Positions 1-10,329 of a stretch of 64,000 nucleotides of DNA are shown here, piece by piece. This stretch comes from Adineta vaga (lineage: Eukaryota > Rotifera). A program made the position numbers and the translations under genes. The notes beneath the pieces were generated by a model, which was not told where the DNA came from, did not search any database, and saw nothing but the letters and a program-made list of their open reading frames with translations. Where the stretch lies: the NCBI GenBank assembly GCA_021613535.1, contig CP075496.1, positions 11,718,001 to 11,782,000 of the forward strand, written 5' to 3'. Within the stretch, counting starts at the first letter, position 1, and the number at the start of each line of letters is the position of its first letter.

Positions 1-2344
1 ATGTTAATTGTAACTCGTTCAGCTTTTGTCGTTTATCTCATACATGCAATGCACAAACTAGAAGAGAAGATCTTTCTTTTCTTCTCTTCGCTTTCTCGAT
101 TCAGTTCAACGATAAGAGACGACAGTCAGTGGCAACTATGAAATACGATGAAAACAAAGAACGTTTCCTAAAAGAAACGATGACAACATGCAATAGAATG
201 TAACGTCGTTTTCTATTATAATATGCTGTTAGAAAGCAGGAAAGTTCGCTCTATATGACGTCGAATCATCTCCGTTTCTCGATTCTTTTTTTCTCTCTCT
301 CTCTCCCTCTCCCTCTCTCGTTTTCTTCTCTTTCTTCTTTGTACGACAACAGTTCATTATTTTGAGTAACGCCAAAAGGGACGAAATAGAACAAGATCAT
401 ACTCTTAGGTTTCTTTCTTCGTCTTCTTTTTTGTTACTAACTGATGAACATCGTTCTTGGACAAATAAGAAAAGAAATAAGCTGAAAAATCTTCAGAATA
501 TTCTTTTAATAAGCATCACTCTTTTTTGCCTATGTTGACATTGAACAAGATGATAGACAAGCATTATTCAACTCATCCACTATTCATATGTGAAGTGATA
601 GACGACACGCATTTACGCTTCTAGAGAACTGATTTTGACGGATGTCAGTTGTTATCAATTGTAAGAAAAAGAAAACTAACATTTATTATTGAAAGAGCAG
701 TTTTCTTCTCTCATAAAGAACAAATACACTGTCTCTTGTCGTTTCGCATTTATTTCATTGCCTAGTCGGAAGAGAGAGAGAGAGAAACTATTGAAAAGGC
801 AAACTTTAAAAACTACCCTATTTGTCCGTAGTAAACGTTGAATAGAAAGAAAAAATAACAAGGAAATCATGTCATAAACGACGACAACGACGACGATAAA
901 GAAAAGATTAAATTAATATTTTAGCATATGAGACAGTTTCTTCCTCACTTAACGCTTATTGAATATATCAATCATGCAAACAAACGTGTCGATTCCGATT
1001 TTTTTTAGTTGGAAAAGAAGAAGGGAAAAAATCTTTTTTTTCCTTTTTATTTGATCTCGAAAAAGATGTTTAATTAGTCTTTTTTTTCTTTGCCTCGTCA
1101 AGTGTATCGTTTCTTTTGATTCTATTAATTGAAAATTCACTTAATAAACTTTCGGAATGAACAAACGGTTAAAATGAGGGATGTCTAGATGATGAAATTG
1201 AGGAAACTATTTCATACGGAAGACGAAGAAAAGCATCCTATTCGAATATGTTCAGTCTAGCAAATCTTTCTTTCTTTCTTTTTCTTTCCTTCTTTCTTTT
1301 CTAACAGTTAAATCTCCGAATATATTTTGTTCTCTCGAGAAAAAGAAAAACCAAAGACATCACGACTTGATAAACATGCAAATTCATTACAGGATATCGA
1401 CTATTGAGTGAAATCAATGCCAATGAATACAAGATAAATGACGTAAATCTCGTCCGTCGAATGAAGTTTTAATCTATAAAAAGAAAACACATCCGACTAT
1501 TCATATATTTATATAAAACCGGATATGAGATCAGGTGTATCCGGTGCAAGGTGTCAATTTGGAATTCTTTGTATTAAATACATATTTTCCTAGTAATAAA
1601 ACCCTTTCCGAACAATAATGTCAGAGTGTCTTCCGTTATTCGATCTAGTTAATCGAAATTCAAATAGACCAATTTTGTTTTTCAAGAGATGTCTTCAATT
1701 AGAAGTCGAATAATAGACATATTCCTCAGGGCTTTATCGGGAAAGATCTCTGATTAATAATGCAAAGCTCAGCTGCTTGTAGAAAACATTGTATTTCGTA
1801 TTGATTAATAAATAAATTCAAAGTTTTCTTTTGATAATATTGTCGTGACATGAATTTGTTGTTGTTCAAGAAGGAGGTGATTTTCCTTTTGAAATAAATC
1901 TTGAAAAAATATTTCAGTTTTCTTCATTTCTTTTACTTTCCTATAGAAAGAAATACGAAGTAATCTGCTTACTAAACATGTCATTAAAGATGTTTTAGAT
2001 TCACTGTTAGTTTAAATTAATCGTCTTAAATTTCTTTTTCCTTTTTTTTCTTTGTTTCATATTGAATGCTTTCTATTAGTACAAGTGAAAAGATTAATAT
2101 CGAATGAATTGTAAGAAAAATAAGTTTTTCAATAAATTATAATGAATTAATAAAATTTTGATTCGTTTGTTATCTAACATTCTCATTCATTTCATGTATA
2201 TATATATAGATAGATAGATAGATGGAAAAGAAAAACAAATAATGAATTCTTTCGTATTTGTTATTCTCTTTTCGTTTATATCGATTTGAAATAAACAAAT
2301 ACATATATCGACGACAGCGACATTAGTAAAGATTTGAAATCAAA
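1..2344. other. Intergenic, no gene recognised
   Basis: AT-rich sequence with pyrimidine tracts and (CT)n/(GA)n runs near 289-319 and 770-785 and a TA/GATA microsatellite near 2195-2224. Short open frames exist on the minus strand (for example 676-870 and 949-1140) but they are low-complexity Phe/Leu/Lys-rich translations of homopurine tracts with no family resemblance. I see no convincing exon. The right end presumably holds the promoter and 5' UTR of the GPCR gene that starts at 2345. Confidence 0.6.
289..319. repeat. (CT)n pyrimidine tract
   Basis: A near-continuous run of CT dinucleotides interrupted by CCCT units. Similar tracts recur through the window (mirror strand (GA)n near 770-785, 24300-24316, 44427-44450), so this is a genome-wide simple-repeat style rather than a local element. 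Confidence 0.8.
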
Positions 2345-3493
2345 ATGCCATCGATGGCGACTGGCAGATTTTTTCCTCTAATTCCATCAATTTCATTACT
2401 ATTAAATAATAATATTTCTACAGGAATATTACCTGAAATTCCAACATTAGATGATGATCAAACAATTGTCTTAACATCACCAACAATAAATTTAATTTAT
2501 CGTGTCTTTTTTCCATGTTTAATTTTTATTGGTACATGTGGTTCCATAATGAGTTTAAAATGTCTTTATGCTCAACGATTTCGAAAAAATAATTCCACAT
2601 ATGTCTTCTTCTTTCTTATATCTCTTGTTGATTTAGCTATTTTATATACAGGTGCTCTTCGATTATTAATCTTAGCAATGACAGGTTTTGATGTACGTTC
2701 AACATCATTATTTCTTTGTCGTGCTCATCGATTTACAACATATTTTCTTTTACAACTTTCATCATGTTTATTAGCTTTAATGACATTAGATCGTGCACGA
2801 AAAACTTTATCAATGTTACCTCCATTTAAAACGACAATTGTTGCCTTTCGAACTACACAATTAATCCCTACTGAACATCATACATTATTCCATTCACGTA
2901 TTAAACAAAGTAAAATCTTATGGATAACATGTTTTGTTATCTTATGTTTAATTCTCTTGGATTCACATTTCTTCTATTGTACGGGTTATCAACATCGTAA
3001 AAATAGCAAACAAATTAATTGTCAATCCATTGGAGATCAAGGACATTGTCAACGTTATTGGATGGTCTATTTATGGTTTGATGCATTTCTTTATTCTTAT
3101 TTACCATTTTTTATTATTACAGTTTGTAATATACGTTTAATTATTTATTTAAAACAACAACGTACAAGACGCATTGCATTAACATCATCAACAATAGCTT
3201 TATCACATAATTATCGTATAACATGTTCAGTTATACTAATGTCAATCTTATTTTTAATATTTTCTGTTCCAGTAGCATTTCTAGAACAATTTGAATTTAG
3301 ACTTCATCATTATAAATATTATTATCATTGTCTTGCACTCGCTTATTTAGCAATGTATTTTAATCATACAATATCATTCTTTTTATTTCTATGTGGTACA
3401 CAATTTCGTCAATCGGTCAAGGAACTTATTTGGGCACAAGCAACAGAACAACCAAGAACGAATACAACACTATTTGCTCTTGTTCCTAAATAA
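2345..3493 (+). CDS. Rhodopsin-like (class A) peptide-type GPCR, single exon
   Basis: A 382-residue protein with seven hydrophobic segments, roughly at residues 48-70, 82-107, 120-148, 196-215, 245-268, 293-313 and 327-350; the N-terminus is extracellular with a few polar residues. The TM3 end reads LDRARK where most class A receptors have DRY, and TM7 has FNHTISFF in place of NPxxY, so it is a divergent receptor. It ends in a short cytoplasmic tail. No introns: the ATG at 2345 opens a frame that runs to TAA. It most resembles the large, fast-evolving peptide-receptor-like GPCR sets of lophotrochozoans; the ligand cannot be read from the sequence. It converges on the minus-strand gene ending at 3669, leaving 175 bp between stops. 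Confidence 0.85.
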   Translation: MPSMATGRFFPLIPSISLLLNNNISTGILPEIPTLDDDQTIVLTSPTINLIYRVFFPCLIFIGTCGSIMSLKCLYAQRFRKNNSTYVFFFLISLVDLAILYTGALRLLILAMTGFDVRSTSLFLCRAHRFTTYFLLQLSSCLLALMTLDRARKTLSMLPPFKTTIVAFRTTQLIPTEHHTLFHSRIKQSKILWITCFVILCLILLDSHFFYCTGYQHRKNSKQINCQSIGDQGHCQRYWMVYLWFDAFLYSYLPFFIITVCNIRLIIYLKQQRTRRIALTSSTIALSHNYRITCSVILMSILFLIFSVPVAFLEQFEFRLHHYKYYYHCLALAYLAMYFNHTISFFLFLCGTQFRQSVKELIWAQATEQPRTNTTLFALVPK

Positions 3494-3668
3494 GTTATTA
3501 TTAAAAAAAAACGTGTTTTTTTTAAAATTTTATTTATATGTATAAATCGAAAAGAGAGAGAAAATGAGAGAGATATAAAAAGAAAAAATATATTTTTATA
3601 CTTATGATATTGTGCAGTTGTTTTCTTTTTTCTAGAAATAAGTAAAAACAAAACAATGTAAAACAAAA

Positions 3669-6370
3669 TCAATTTATTCGATTTACCGCTGTCTTAGATT
3701 CAGTTTGAGATTTATTAGGATAAACATCTGACGATGGAGCTGCAATGACACCATAGTCATTGTCATGTAAAGTTCGTAAATTTCGATCACCAAGTGGTTG
3801 ATCAAACCATCGACGATTATCGACAATACTTGAACGATGTTCAAAGTTCGGTGTTGGATCAGTATTAGTAAACGTTGGTTTTGTACTCTAGAACAAATTA
3901 AATTGGGAAAGTTTTTTTTTTTATTTTGATTCTACCTGTTGCATCGACATTTGAACTGTTTTCCATCCTCCTGTTGAACTAGCTGCTGTAGCGCGTTGTG
4001 AAGGTAGTGTTTCGCCTTCGTTATTTGCAAATTTAGCAAGGGTAAATTCAGCTGGTTGATGTTCATTTGGATGATCATTATATTGTTGTCTGCTAGATGA
4101 TTGTATAGTCGGTAATTTAAGTACAGGAATACCATTCGAACCACCATTATGTGTTGGTCCATACTCTGGATCAACATATGCTTGACCTCGATATACGGAA
4201 CCTGGATTTGAGAGAATAACGGATCTGGATGTTGGTCGTTCAACATCTAATGAGAATTATGAAATAGTTTAGTATCGACAAGAAAAACAAACTTTTGCGT
4301 CGACGTATTCTTTCTTCGTCAGGTACATAACCATTTGCTGTTGTATAGTAGATTTGTTCTCTATTAGAATTAGGTCCGTGATGATTACCAGTAACAGCTG
4401 ATATTGCATTATCATATGTAAAAGAATTTGTTATTTGAGGTTTAATCTAAAGAAAAGTAAAAAAAATAGAAAGAATAATTAAGTATTCAATCAAAATATT
4501 TTACTAATCGTCCAGATGAAGTTCGATAATAGATCGCTTCTTGAATAATTTCATAATCAACAGCTGACGGATCGTAAGCTAGAGCAAGTTCAGTTGATGA
4601 AGGCTCTTTAGTTTCAATTCCAACTGATCTTGTCATTGTTTCACGTCGTTTTCGATGAGCTTGTGATTGTATTGGTGTTGAATGAACAGATTCTTCATAT
4701 TGTGAAGTGGATGATGTCGTATGTTTAGATCCATCAGGTCGTTTTCGATGAACTATTCGAGTTACTGCTTGTGGTGGAGTAGTATGAGTTGATTCATCAC
4801 GTTGTGATACAGTATATTTTACTTCTTCACGTCGTCTTGCACGACCTCGTTGTGTTTCTTGCTGAGAAATTGGACTTGTCTGTATTGATTCAGTACGTTG
4901 TGCAGTAGTTAACATTGTTTGTGTTGTTTCATCTTGTGGTATCGGTGATCCTGTTTTACGTTTACGTACAGTACCTTTATAACGATGATCTTGACATTGA
5001 CAATGATTCAAAGATTCTTGACCATTCATAGATCCCATTTCACGATGAGAAACAGAAGGTAGTGTAATTGATTTCCGTCCTTCCGTTGTTTTTGTATGTC
5101 GATGACTACTACATTTACACCAATCGTATGCAACTTGATCAAGTTTAAGACGTACTTCACGAGGTGAAGGTTGTCCAGAAGCACCAATTGATTGTCGTCT
5201 TTGTGCTAAATCTCTATGATTATGATCTTTACATCGACACCAATCATAAACTAATTGATCACCTTCAACATGTGATACATGATGACGACAACTACATGTT
5301 TGTTGATTTGATTGTTCTAATGCTAAGATTTCCCAATGTTTTAGTTTTGTTTTCTTTCTTTTTATACCATTTTTCTTTGTTATACTATTCGATTTTGTAG
5401 ATGTGAGATTGTCATCACTATCATAATTATAATTGTTATCATAGACATCGAAGCCCTTTTCACTTGTACCTAAGTTAAAAGAATAATATTTTTTTGAAAC
5501 GAAAAAAATCAACAGAACAGTAACAAATAAACAAAAAACAAACTCTACTACCATGGTTAGAATTGATAGATTGTGATCTCTTCTTGTTTTTTTCAAAACG
5601 ATTTACCTAAACAGATATAATTGAAAGAATTCAAGAATGTTTGATTTATTCTACTCTTTCACAAAACTAATCTCACATACTTGTTTAATTAACATATCAG
5701 CAAGTGATTCTGGTAAAGCTGCTGGACCAAGAAATCTTGTTGGAATACCTTTTGTTGGTTCAATTTTAATTCTAAATAGAAAATAATGATATATCTTCTA
5801 CTGATATTTTAGTTCATCGTTTTACCGAACAAAACTAACTCTATTGTGTTTAGCCGTATCTGTATCATAATTATTATCTCCTTCATTTCCATGATGATGA
5901 CCCGGATTTAAATCACGTTCATTTTGTAATGCTGTAATATGATTTTTACATAAATTTAAATGTTTAGGATCATAACAACATGAATGATATTTATGTAGTT
6001 GAAAATATTTGACATCTTTTATTTCAGGAAAATAACATTGTAATAATTTTCTAACTTCTTTCTTCGATAATTCTTTCTTCTGACTTAATTCCTCTATTTC
6101 TTCACGTGTTAAGGGCGGTGGTTGATTGGCACCCACACGAAGTTCTTGTTGCATACCAATTGGCTTAACATACACATGAGCTTGACGACACATAAAACAA
6201 TCCGCTTCAGGATTACGTTCAGGCTCTTTTTCAAAAGGTACTGATGATGAAAGTCCACGAGGTGTAGTACTACTCGGATAACTTCGATAACGAAGTGTTG
6301 TTGGAATGGCCTAATTCATAGCATTAGAAATTGATTTTTCTTTTTTTTTCTTCTTATTACTTACTGGCAT
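3669..6370 (-). CDS. Unknown protein with CxCxxHxH repeats
   Basis: Eight exons join by GT..AG introns into about 760 residues; I do not recognise a family. The first coding exon is only 6 nt (6365-6370, Met-Pro) and then 6310 downwards is open; a start at the internal ATG at 6193 is the alternative. Exon 2 is Cys/His-rich (CFMC, then a YHSCCYD block and CKNH). The long exon 5469-4514 carries four spaced copies of a Cys/His motif: CSCRHHVSH, WCRCKDHNH, WCKCSSHRH and HCQCQDHRY, two of them preceded by Y-D. These are followed by Thr/Ser-rich repeats of the type QRxESxxTxP separated by basic RKR clusters. Two related segments, IYYRTSSGRL and IYYTTANGYV, lie near the end. No signal peptide or membrane span. 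The Cys/His spacing suggests metal binding, but that is inference. Confidence 0.75.
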
Positions 6371-8082
6371 CGTACAGAATGTTGTCTGTCGTGAAATGCG
6401 TTGGTTAACAACAAACTAAACAGAATGTATGTGGAAGCTCTACATATAAAGGTAAAAATAATAAACAGACACTTAACAAATGAAATGTTGCATGTTAAAT
6501 CTTTTTGGTGGAATTCGATCATATAATGATCGAGCAACTTTTGTATTTATTCTGTGGACGAAAAAAGAAAAAGGTAGCGATTGTTTATTTTATACGCACT
6601 CTGTCGTTTTTTTTCTTGTCCTGCTATGGCATGGCAAAGAAAACAATGAAAAGTGAAAGATTAACAATCATTAAAATGAAATTCACTTCGTTTTCTTTCA
6701 GTAAACCAATCCATCTATTAACCACTATTTTCCTAAATGTCCTTCTCTACGCCCACTATTTGATGAATATTATTTGTTATTCGACGAAAGATATTCGATA
6801 TAAGTGTTTACGATTAATTTGACTATTCAAATCTAGGTTAATTACCTATCAAAGAGAATTGTATTGCATTTGTTTTATAATCCATTATTAATTTACTTTG
6901 CATAAAAGTGTTTTTTTTTCATATTTAGCCATCGGTTATAATTTTCAAAGTAATGAATCGTAAACGTCAATATTAACTAATCATAGATTAGCCAGTTTAT
7001 TTTCAACTCTTTGTCTCTGCAAATAATATTTTGAGTTGAATAAGTCAGTCATACGATTAGTTTTACTCTCTCCTATGTAATTGAATGGAAATCTTAAGTG
7101 AGATATAGATTTAGCAAACGAATCACAATAGAAATGACTATAATCTAACATTTTTATGGCATAACAGAAGAACCAGAAATAAGTTGTTCTATAGATACCG
7201 CATTTTCATAATTTCTTTCAATACAGCCAAATGGCAACAAAATGAAACACCTCATTTTGACATTCGGAGAGTCTCTGATGACCAGACTTTCATACAAATA
7301 GATTATTCTTTATTTCAAACAAACACCCTCAACTATTCTTTAATCATACCAATGAACAAATATTTTGTCTACAGTTTTTCTAATTACATTCAATACTGCT
7401 TAGAAATGTTTTTGTCGCATAAGAGCATACATATATAGATCAATCAGTGTGTTTAATTCGTTGAGACTAATGCACATTCAAAGAATCATGAAGTATTTAT
7501 TTTAGTAGAGATCAAGAATAGAAAGAATAAAATTAGATATTTATATGGATTTATGCACGGCTCAATGAAAATAAATAGAATCAATGCAAACCATTTATTT
7601 GTTCATCATAAACATATATTTTTCATCGATATAAATAGCAAACAAATAGTTTTGACATTCAACATTATCAGATGTGAACTATAATGTTTTTCAATAATTG
7701 CTATCTAATAAATGATTATAAATATAGGATGTTTTAATGAATACTTTTTTTTCTATTTTCTCGTGTTCTTTTTTTGTCATATTGGAGTTCTATATGAAAA
7801 GAGAAGACACGGAAATGAGAAGTGCTTTGGTCGGACATAAATACAGAAGGAGGCTATAAAGCACTTAAAAAATGAGCAGCAAATAACGAATCAATTGAAT
7901 CGTATTGTACTTGGATTTAAGTGTCAAAGGAAAGTCACAATGCTGAACTAATGAACTTTTTTTATGATAGGACATACCATAGGTTTAGAGAACATGATTA
8001 TTTCTAGTAAAGTACAAATAAATTCTGAATAAAAAAAGGAAACATTTCTTTCTTTCATGCCTTTCTCATTCTATATTTCTTC

Positions 8083-8113
<31 letters not shown>

Positions 8114-8233
8114 CCTCTCTTCATCAATTCTTTGACATACAGAAGAAGCATTCCAATAATAAATCTGTTTAACTCGAGCTGCATTGAACGTTTTAATATT
8201 CATTCATTCAGTCTGTTTCTCTTTCTCATCACA
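6371..8233. other. Intergenic between divergent genes
   Basis: This stretch separates the divergent starts of the Cys/His-repeat gene (minus) and the neuropeptide-like gene (plus), so it should hold both promoters. Short open frames (such as 6505-6822 and 7184-7438) show no recognisable domain or splice-supported structure. A TATAAA occurs at 7855-7860, about 370 bp before the prohormone ATG, and a long CT tract lies in the likely 5' UTR. Confidence 0.55.
8087..8120 (+). repeat. (CT)n tract in probable 5' UTR of prohormone gene
   Basis: About 15 consecutive CT units followed by CCCTCTCT, ending about 115 bp before the ATG at 8234. It may be a simple repeat only, or it may act as a pyrimidine tract for a 5' UTR splice acceptor (an ACAG lies near 8137-8140). 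Confidence 0.75.
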
Positions 8234-8680
8234 ATGATTTCAAAAGAAGTATCTCGTTTAAGTAAGTTCGTTTTTTTTTCATTTAAATTCAACTTTCTTG
8301 AATTTTCTTTAGCAACAATTTTCATTTGCATGTCTTTTCTTTTTCAATACATGTCTGGTGAACGTTTACCCGCGAATTTATTGGAAATGAATGTCAATAA
8401 TAGTGATGACAGTATGCTTAATAATTATCTCTGGCTCCGACCAATGTTATATGCGGATTCAGATGAGAGCAGTATAGATGATAATAATTCAAGAGAAATG
8501 TCTCCTTTATTATCGAAACTTATTTCAGTTGACAACGAACATGATCAAAACAATCGACCAAGTTTCCATTTATCCCCTGTTCGTCGATCAAACTTTTGGA
8601 AACGCTCAAATTTTTGGCGTAAACGTGCCAATTTTTGGCGACGAGATTTGAATTCACAAGAGCATGAACAAGTGATGTAA
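8234..8680 (+). CDS. Putative neuropeptide prohormone with NFW tetrapeptides
   Basis: Two exons (8234-8261 and 8313-8680, with a 51-bp GTAAGT..TTTAG intron) give 131 residues. Splicing turns a poor N-terminus into a classical signal peptide: a short basic start, then TTIFICMSFLFQ and a likely cut near residue 25. The middle is acidic and Asn/Ser-rich. The C-terminus is a string of tetrapeptides flanked by dibasic or tribasic sites: RR, SNFW, KR, SNFW, RKR, ANFW, RR, then an 11-residue acidic tail beginning DLNSQ. The three NFW units use different synonymous codons (AAC/AAT, TCA/GCC), so the peptide rather than the DNA appears conserved. No Gly precedes the cleavage sites, so mature peptides would have a free C-terminal Trp. 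An AATAAA follows at 8696-8701. I know no described family with this core. Confidence 0.8.
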   Translation: MISKEVSRLSKFVFFSFKFNFLEFSLATIFICMSFLFQYMSGERLPANLLEMNVNNSDDSMLNNYLWLRPMLYADSDESSIDDNNSREMSPLLSKLISVDNEHDQNNRPSFHLSPVRRSNFWKRSNFWRKRANFWRRDLNSQEHEQVM

Positions 8681-10329
8681 AATTTTCAAAAAATTAATAA
8701 AGAAATAAAAACTAGCATTCACCTTTCTTCTTCTTCCATTTTCAAATGAATTCAATAAAAAAAACACAAAATAATAACCTATGAATTCATACCGTTCAAA
8801 CACGAATGTCTTCAAGTGCATCATGACAGATTTTGGATTGTTTTCACAATAGAAAAGGTCGATTAGTACTGGTTAATTATTTAGTTTTATAATAATTAAG
8901 TCAAATTCAGTTAGTATGAATTCTCTTGAAGAAGTGCAATTATGACAACTTGAAAATTCTCAGACGTTAGATTGTTAATAAGGGATATAATAGCACACTA
9001 TTTAATATCTAAGTATATGTTGATTAGAGAAGTATTATAGAAGAAAATCATATTTAGAGAGAATAATAGTCTGGATGAAGAAATAAATTGAAGGTCATTA
9101 AACATTTCGATTGTTTTGATCTAATGAAAGAAATTCTTGTTCAATTTAGAGACAATTAATTTTTATTTTGAATACATAAAAATGTTTATTTGAATTTAGT
9201 TTGTTGTATTTAAAGAACGAACTAGTTCATAAAGTGGATGAGATGAGAGGTGTTACATTTCTTGGAAAAGTGTTTTGAAAGGAACCACGCTGAATTTATT
9301 TTCCTTTTCACAGTTTAATGGACAATCAGTGTGACAAGAATTGATTTGTTTTATTAAGGTTGAAATAGTGTAAAAGTGCATTTTACACTCATGTTTATTA
9401 TTTCTCTTACAGAGAACAAAAACATCGATGATTAAATTTCTGTAGGACATAAGTTTGACATATAAACAATATTTTTTTGTTTATGCACGATAATAAGTGC
9501 ATTTCTAATACTACTTCTTATACTTTGATGATTATTATTAGATGAATAACCTATGATCATGAGTTTTATAAAAGATATCATTGTGACTTATGACAACATT
9601 TTAGATTTATATCTGACAACAAAAATAAACGGGTTTTGTACAATTATTCAATAGATATTTCTATCATCTTCTTACTCTTTAGTGAATTGGGAATTCGAGG
9701 TGAGAAAAAAAGGTCAGAATGACTTTTCAATTAGAAATAAATGTTTTCTAGCTGTAAAATTTGATTTTGATCATTTGAATATGAAAGTGTGAATATTGTA
9801 GGTGATAACATCACTAAAGTTCATTCGTCACATTCCATAAACAATACATTCATTATAAAATGTCTTCTATATTTACATGGTTTTATCTTTTACTACAAAA
9901 TTATCTATAGTATTTCCTATAAGAACAACGCATTTTTCTGGACACAACTTATAATTAATGATGACCAAGTGTAGGCATATCTACTGAAAATATTTCATAA
10001 GTTTTTCTCTAACGATATAAATAAGTACTTCTATCGAATAAAGTAATATCATGTATTAATAACCTGTATCGTAGATTCATTCGACTAAAGATATAGTTTT
10101 TTCTTCCGACATGAGACTGTTCATAAATAAAACCAAGATATATTAACATAACGTTTTCTTTCCCGAGAAAGACGTTCACTGTTTTAATGTATATCAAAGA
10201 AGAAAAAAATGTAACAATGAACAGAACGAAAATACATACAACATTGAAAATTTCATTCATACAAGACTATGCATTATTTATTCTAGACAAGATATTTTGA
10301 CAATGAAGAAAAATATTACAAACTAAAAT
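8681..10329. other. Intergenic, no gene recognised
   Basis: AT-rich stretch between the prohormone 3' end and the synaptotagmin stop. It begins with polyadenylation-like AATAAA motifs. A minus-strand frame at 9253-9450 is Cys-containing but has no signal peptide or supported splice partner. Nothing else is convincing. Confidence 0.55.

Noticed and set aside
676-1140. Two minus-strand frames in the left intergenic region
   Set aside because: Phe/Leu/Lys-rich, low complexity, no domain, no flanking exon signals.
6505-7438. Plus-strand frames of 105 and 84 residues
   Set aside because: Composition expected by chance in AT-rich DNA; no recognisable motif.
9253-9450. Minus-strand frame with several cysteines, possibly a secreted peptide
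   Set aside because: No signal peptide, no reliable splice partner, and Cys spacing fits no family I know.
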